Assembly: GCA_018302335.1 (NCBI GenBank)
Contig: JAGVZT010000023.1
Coordinates: forward strand, 1-40,997
DNA: 40,997 bases
Direction: 5' to 3'
Origin: Candidatus Woesearchaeota archaeon
GTDB taxonomy: Archaea; Nanobdellota; Nanobdellia; Woesearchaeales; JAGVZT01
The notes under the pieces are model-generated. The model ran no database searches. It saw only the letters and a program-made list of their open reading frames with translations, and had not been told where the DNA came from. Positions within the stretch are counted from its first letter, which is position 1, and each line of letters opens with the position of its first letter. Positions 39,061-40,997 of this stretch are shown piece after piece. Position numbers and translations under genes: made by a program.

Positions 39061-40997
39061 ATGGGCCTCTCGGAGAGACGCGCGCAACTCACCACCTTCA
39101 TCATCGTCGGCCTCGTCATGGTGGCTGTCTTCGCGCTGGCCATCTACGTGCGCGTGCAGACCGTCGAGACCCGCGTGGGCTCCCTGCAGCAGCAGGTGGA
39201 CTTGCAGGCGGAGCGCACCACGCTGAAGCTCATGGTGGACGACTGCCTCCGGCAGAAATCAATCAAGGCAATCGAGCTCTACGGCCTGAACCCTGACGAT
39301 GAGACGCAGCATCTCATCACCTCCTTCGTGGAATACGAGGTGGTGCCCTGCCTGGACGTGCAGCAGTTCGTCAACGCGGGCTTTGGGATCCAGCAGGGTG
39401 CCGGCTATGCCGCCACCACCATCAGCGAGGGTGCGGTCGAGGTCAAGCTCCATCTTCCGCTCACGCTGCGGAAAGGGCTCGCCAGCACGGTCGTCGAGGA
39501 CTTCTCCTTCACCCTCCAGAAGGTGCGTTACATCAACCTTCCCACGGATGACAGCGGCGTGCTGCAGCAGGCGTTCACCGTCACCACCCCGAACGGCCGC
39601 GCGGAGCTCACCATCCCGCAGGGGGTCGCGGTGCGGCGCTCGGGAGCCCCTGTCAGGCCTGACGATGTCCTGGCGCTCCGTCTCGTCGACCGCAACTACA
39701 ACGGCATGCAGAACGCGGTCTCCATCGGGGAGGTGCTCTACCTCATGCAGAGCGGGGTCGCCTTCCAGCCGGCGGCCACCCTGACACTCTTCTATGAGGA
39801 TGACGAGATTCCCCCATGGGAGAATGAGGAGCAGCTGACCCTTTCGGTCTACAATGACGAGCGCGGAATCTGGGAGACGCTCCCGAGCATCGTGGATGCG
39901 GAGCGCAACAAGATCACCGCGCAGGTGACGCATTTCTCCCTCTTCTCGGTCACGAGCAGCCTCTGCCGCTTTGATGTGGAGACCGAGCAGGTCATCGCCT
40001 CGGGGCTGGTGTACAAGGAGCGCTGCAGGCCGTGCAGCGCGCCGACGCAGGCGAAGGGCGCGGGACTCTACTTCACGGGAACCGGGCCACGGGATTACCC
40101 CACGCCTGTCCTGGGCACCCCCAACGGGCCCTGTGTCCAGCGCGACTGGGACGGCGACGACCCGGACGGCGATGGCAAGAAAGAGCGGACCAGGAAGATG
40201 GATGAGCTGGACTGCGTCATCGGGGAAGAGGGCGACTACAACTACGCGACCGGCGAGTGCACCTACGAGGTGGACGCGACGCCCGAGACCTACGGGTATG
40301 ATGATGCGCGATACGTGGGTGGCACAGCCACCTGGACGTTCCAGGTAGCGAAGGACGGGAACGCCTGCGAGGCGAGCGAGAGCGTCAGCGGCCCGGTGGA
40401 CTTCACCGTCATCGCGTCTCCGGGCGACACGGTGAGCGCAACCCTCAACGGCGTTTCCGTGCTGCAGGCAGGCGGCCCGGTGGCGAGCAAGGCGCAGCTT
40501 CGGCAGGGCACCAACACCATGACCTTCGCCGTGGAGAACGCCAACGGGGACGCGTGCGCGGAGGCCCAGACGGAGATCACCGTCCACGGCGCGGGCTTCC
40601 TGCCGAGTTGCTCCACGGGCGGCCAGCTCTCCGGCAACTGCCAGTGCGATCAGCAGAACGTCAACATCCAGGGCAAGAAGCTCTTCTGCTGCCCGAACGG
40701 CGTCATCGTGGAGAACAGCAGCGCGAAGTGCCAGCCGGGCTATGTCGACCCGCTCACCAACGCCACGAACATCTGCGGGAGCGAGTTCCTCTCTGCCGCG
40801 GACCACGGCTGCTACTGCGGTTCAGCGGGCCAGCAGTACAACCACTACGGCGCGGCGAAGCACTACTGCTGCGGACTCGATGGACTGAGTAAGACCCCGT
40901 GCGAGCAATGCAGGAAGGACGGCGGCGACGCGAGCGATGGCTGCCTCTGCGGTGGATTCCAGGCGAAAGCGGGACAGGTATGCTGTCACGCAGGCGG
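39061..40997 (+). CDS. Large Cys-rich surface protein, second of the pair, cut by window end
   Basis: The frame from ATG 39061 stays open to the window edge (645 codons). It aligns with the 36282 protein from the membrane segment (TTFIIVGLVMVAVFALAIY) onward. A 50-residue block around DWDGDDPDGDGKKE is identical in the two. The Cys pattern appears at least four times (NCQCDQQ...FCCPNG; GCYCGSAG...HYCCGLD; GCLCGG...CCHAG), a likely small disulfide-rich module array. It has its own leaderless promoter. No family recognised; it is expected to be a cell-surface partner or alternative of the first. Confidence 0.8.
   Translation, partial: MGLSERRAQLTTFIIVGLVMVAVFALAIYVRVQTVETRVGSLQQQVDLQAERTTLKLMVDDCLRQKSIKAIELYGLNPDDETQHLITSFVEYEVVPCLDVQQFVNAGFGIQQGAGYAATTISEGAVEVKLHLPLTLRKGLASTVVEDFSFTLQKVRYINLPTDDSGVLQQAFTVTTPNGRAELTIPQGVAVRRSGAPVRPDDVLALRLVDRNYNGMQNAVSIGEVLYLMQSGVAFQPAATLTLFYEDDEIPPWENEEQLTLSVYNDERGIWETLPSIVDAERNKITAQVTHFSLFSVTSSLCRFDVETEQVIASGLVYKERCRPCSAPTQAKGAGLYFTGTGPRDYPTPVLGTPNGPCVQRDWDGDDPDGDGKKERTRKMDELDCVIGEEGDYNYATGECTYEVDATPETYGYDDARYVGGTATWTFQVAKDGNACEASESVSGPVDFTVIASPGDTVSATLNGVSVLQAGGPVASKAQLRQGTNTMTFAVENANGDACAEAQTEITVHGAGFLPSCSTGGQLSGNCQCDQQNVNIQGKKLFCCPNGVIVENSSAKCQPGYVDPLTNATNICGSEFLSAADHGCYCGSAGQQYNHYGAAKHYCCGLDGLSKTPCEQCRKDGGDASDGCLCGGFQAKAGQVCCHAG

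Noticed and set aside
39259-40806. Long minus-strand open frame of 515 codons
   Set aside because: Antisense to the second surface-protein gene, which has a clear paralogue, membrane segment and promoter.
1-40997. tRNA, rRNA, CRISPR and insertion-sequence features
   Set aside because: I saw no cloverleaf-like block with CCA-side and T-arm sequence, no regularly spaced repeats and no transposase motif.

Overview
The window is chromosomal DNA from a GC-rich archaeon. The evidence is a complete archaeal/eukaryotic-type release factor aRF1, ribosomal protein L15e, a DRG-family TGS GTPase, a METTL5-like methyltransferase, and promoter architecture. About 20 genes have a TATA-like box centred about 27 bases upstream of the start codon, so the transcripts would be leaderless. 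Internal operon genes instead use GGTGA/GGAGG-type ribosome binding sites and ATGA/GTGA overlaps. The many single-pass surface proteins of unknown family would fit a DPANN-type lineage, but the sequence alone does not fix the taxon. There is no rRNA, tRNA, CRISPR array or insertion sequence.

Layout. 1-641: the 5' part of an unknown gene leaving the left edge. 697-5745 (minus): a split glutamate synthase operon, made of a 4Fe-4S/FMN-barrel protein, a canonical FMN/iron-sulfur barrel and a fused glutaminase-GXGXG protein. 5950-8707 (plus): three tandem, divergent proteasome-beta-like Ntn hydrolases, the most unusual system here. 8704-11327: DRG GTPase, a tiny zinc ribbon protein, a GNAT acetyltransferase and a HAD phosphatase. 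11552-13295: an unknown gene pair. 13292-15008: a SprT-like metalloprotein overlapping aRF1, whose NIKS motif reads NIKD. 15152-19852: coiled-coil, membrane and secreted proteins of unknown function. 19993-21069: cysteine desulfurase. 21162-25274: an unknown gene cluster with two large paralogues, the second frameshifted. 25234-26023: a bacterial-type dephospho-CoA kinase and, divergently, a candidate hairpin RNA of about 65 nt with its own promoter and T-tract. 26155-28537: coiled-coil/HTH regulator, small unknown protein, METTL5-like methyltransferase and a CPBP-like membrane protein. 28736-30573: a circularly permuted CcdA with a TlpA/DipZ-type thioredoxin. 31075-33902: L15e, a Fic protein with an inverted repeat around its promoter, and two paralogous membrane proteins. 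33985-36278: LipA and LipB flanking a small helical ORF and a frameshifted PIN gene. 36282-40997: two tandem large Cys-rich surface proteins, the second cut by the window end.

Links between genes. The lipoyl genes (LipA, LipB), cysteine desulfurase, glutamate synthase and CcdA/TlpA point to Fe-S, thiol and ammonia-assimilation metabolism. At least seven copies of a 63-78 bp repeat with TCGGCCGC/GCGGCCGA ends lie just past gene ends. Four tiny ORFs start at predicted transcription starts just before or overlapping a main gene. Neither pattern is explained by the annotated genes.
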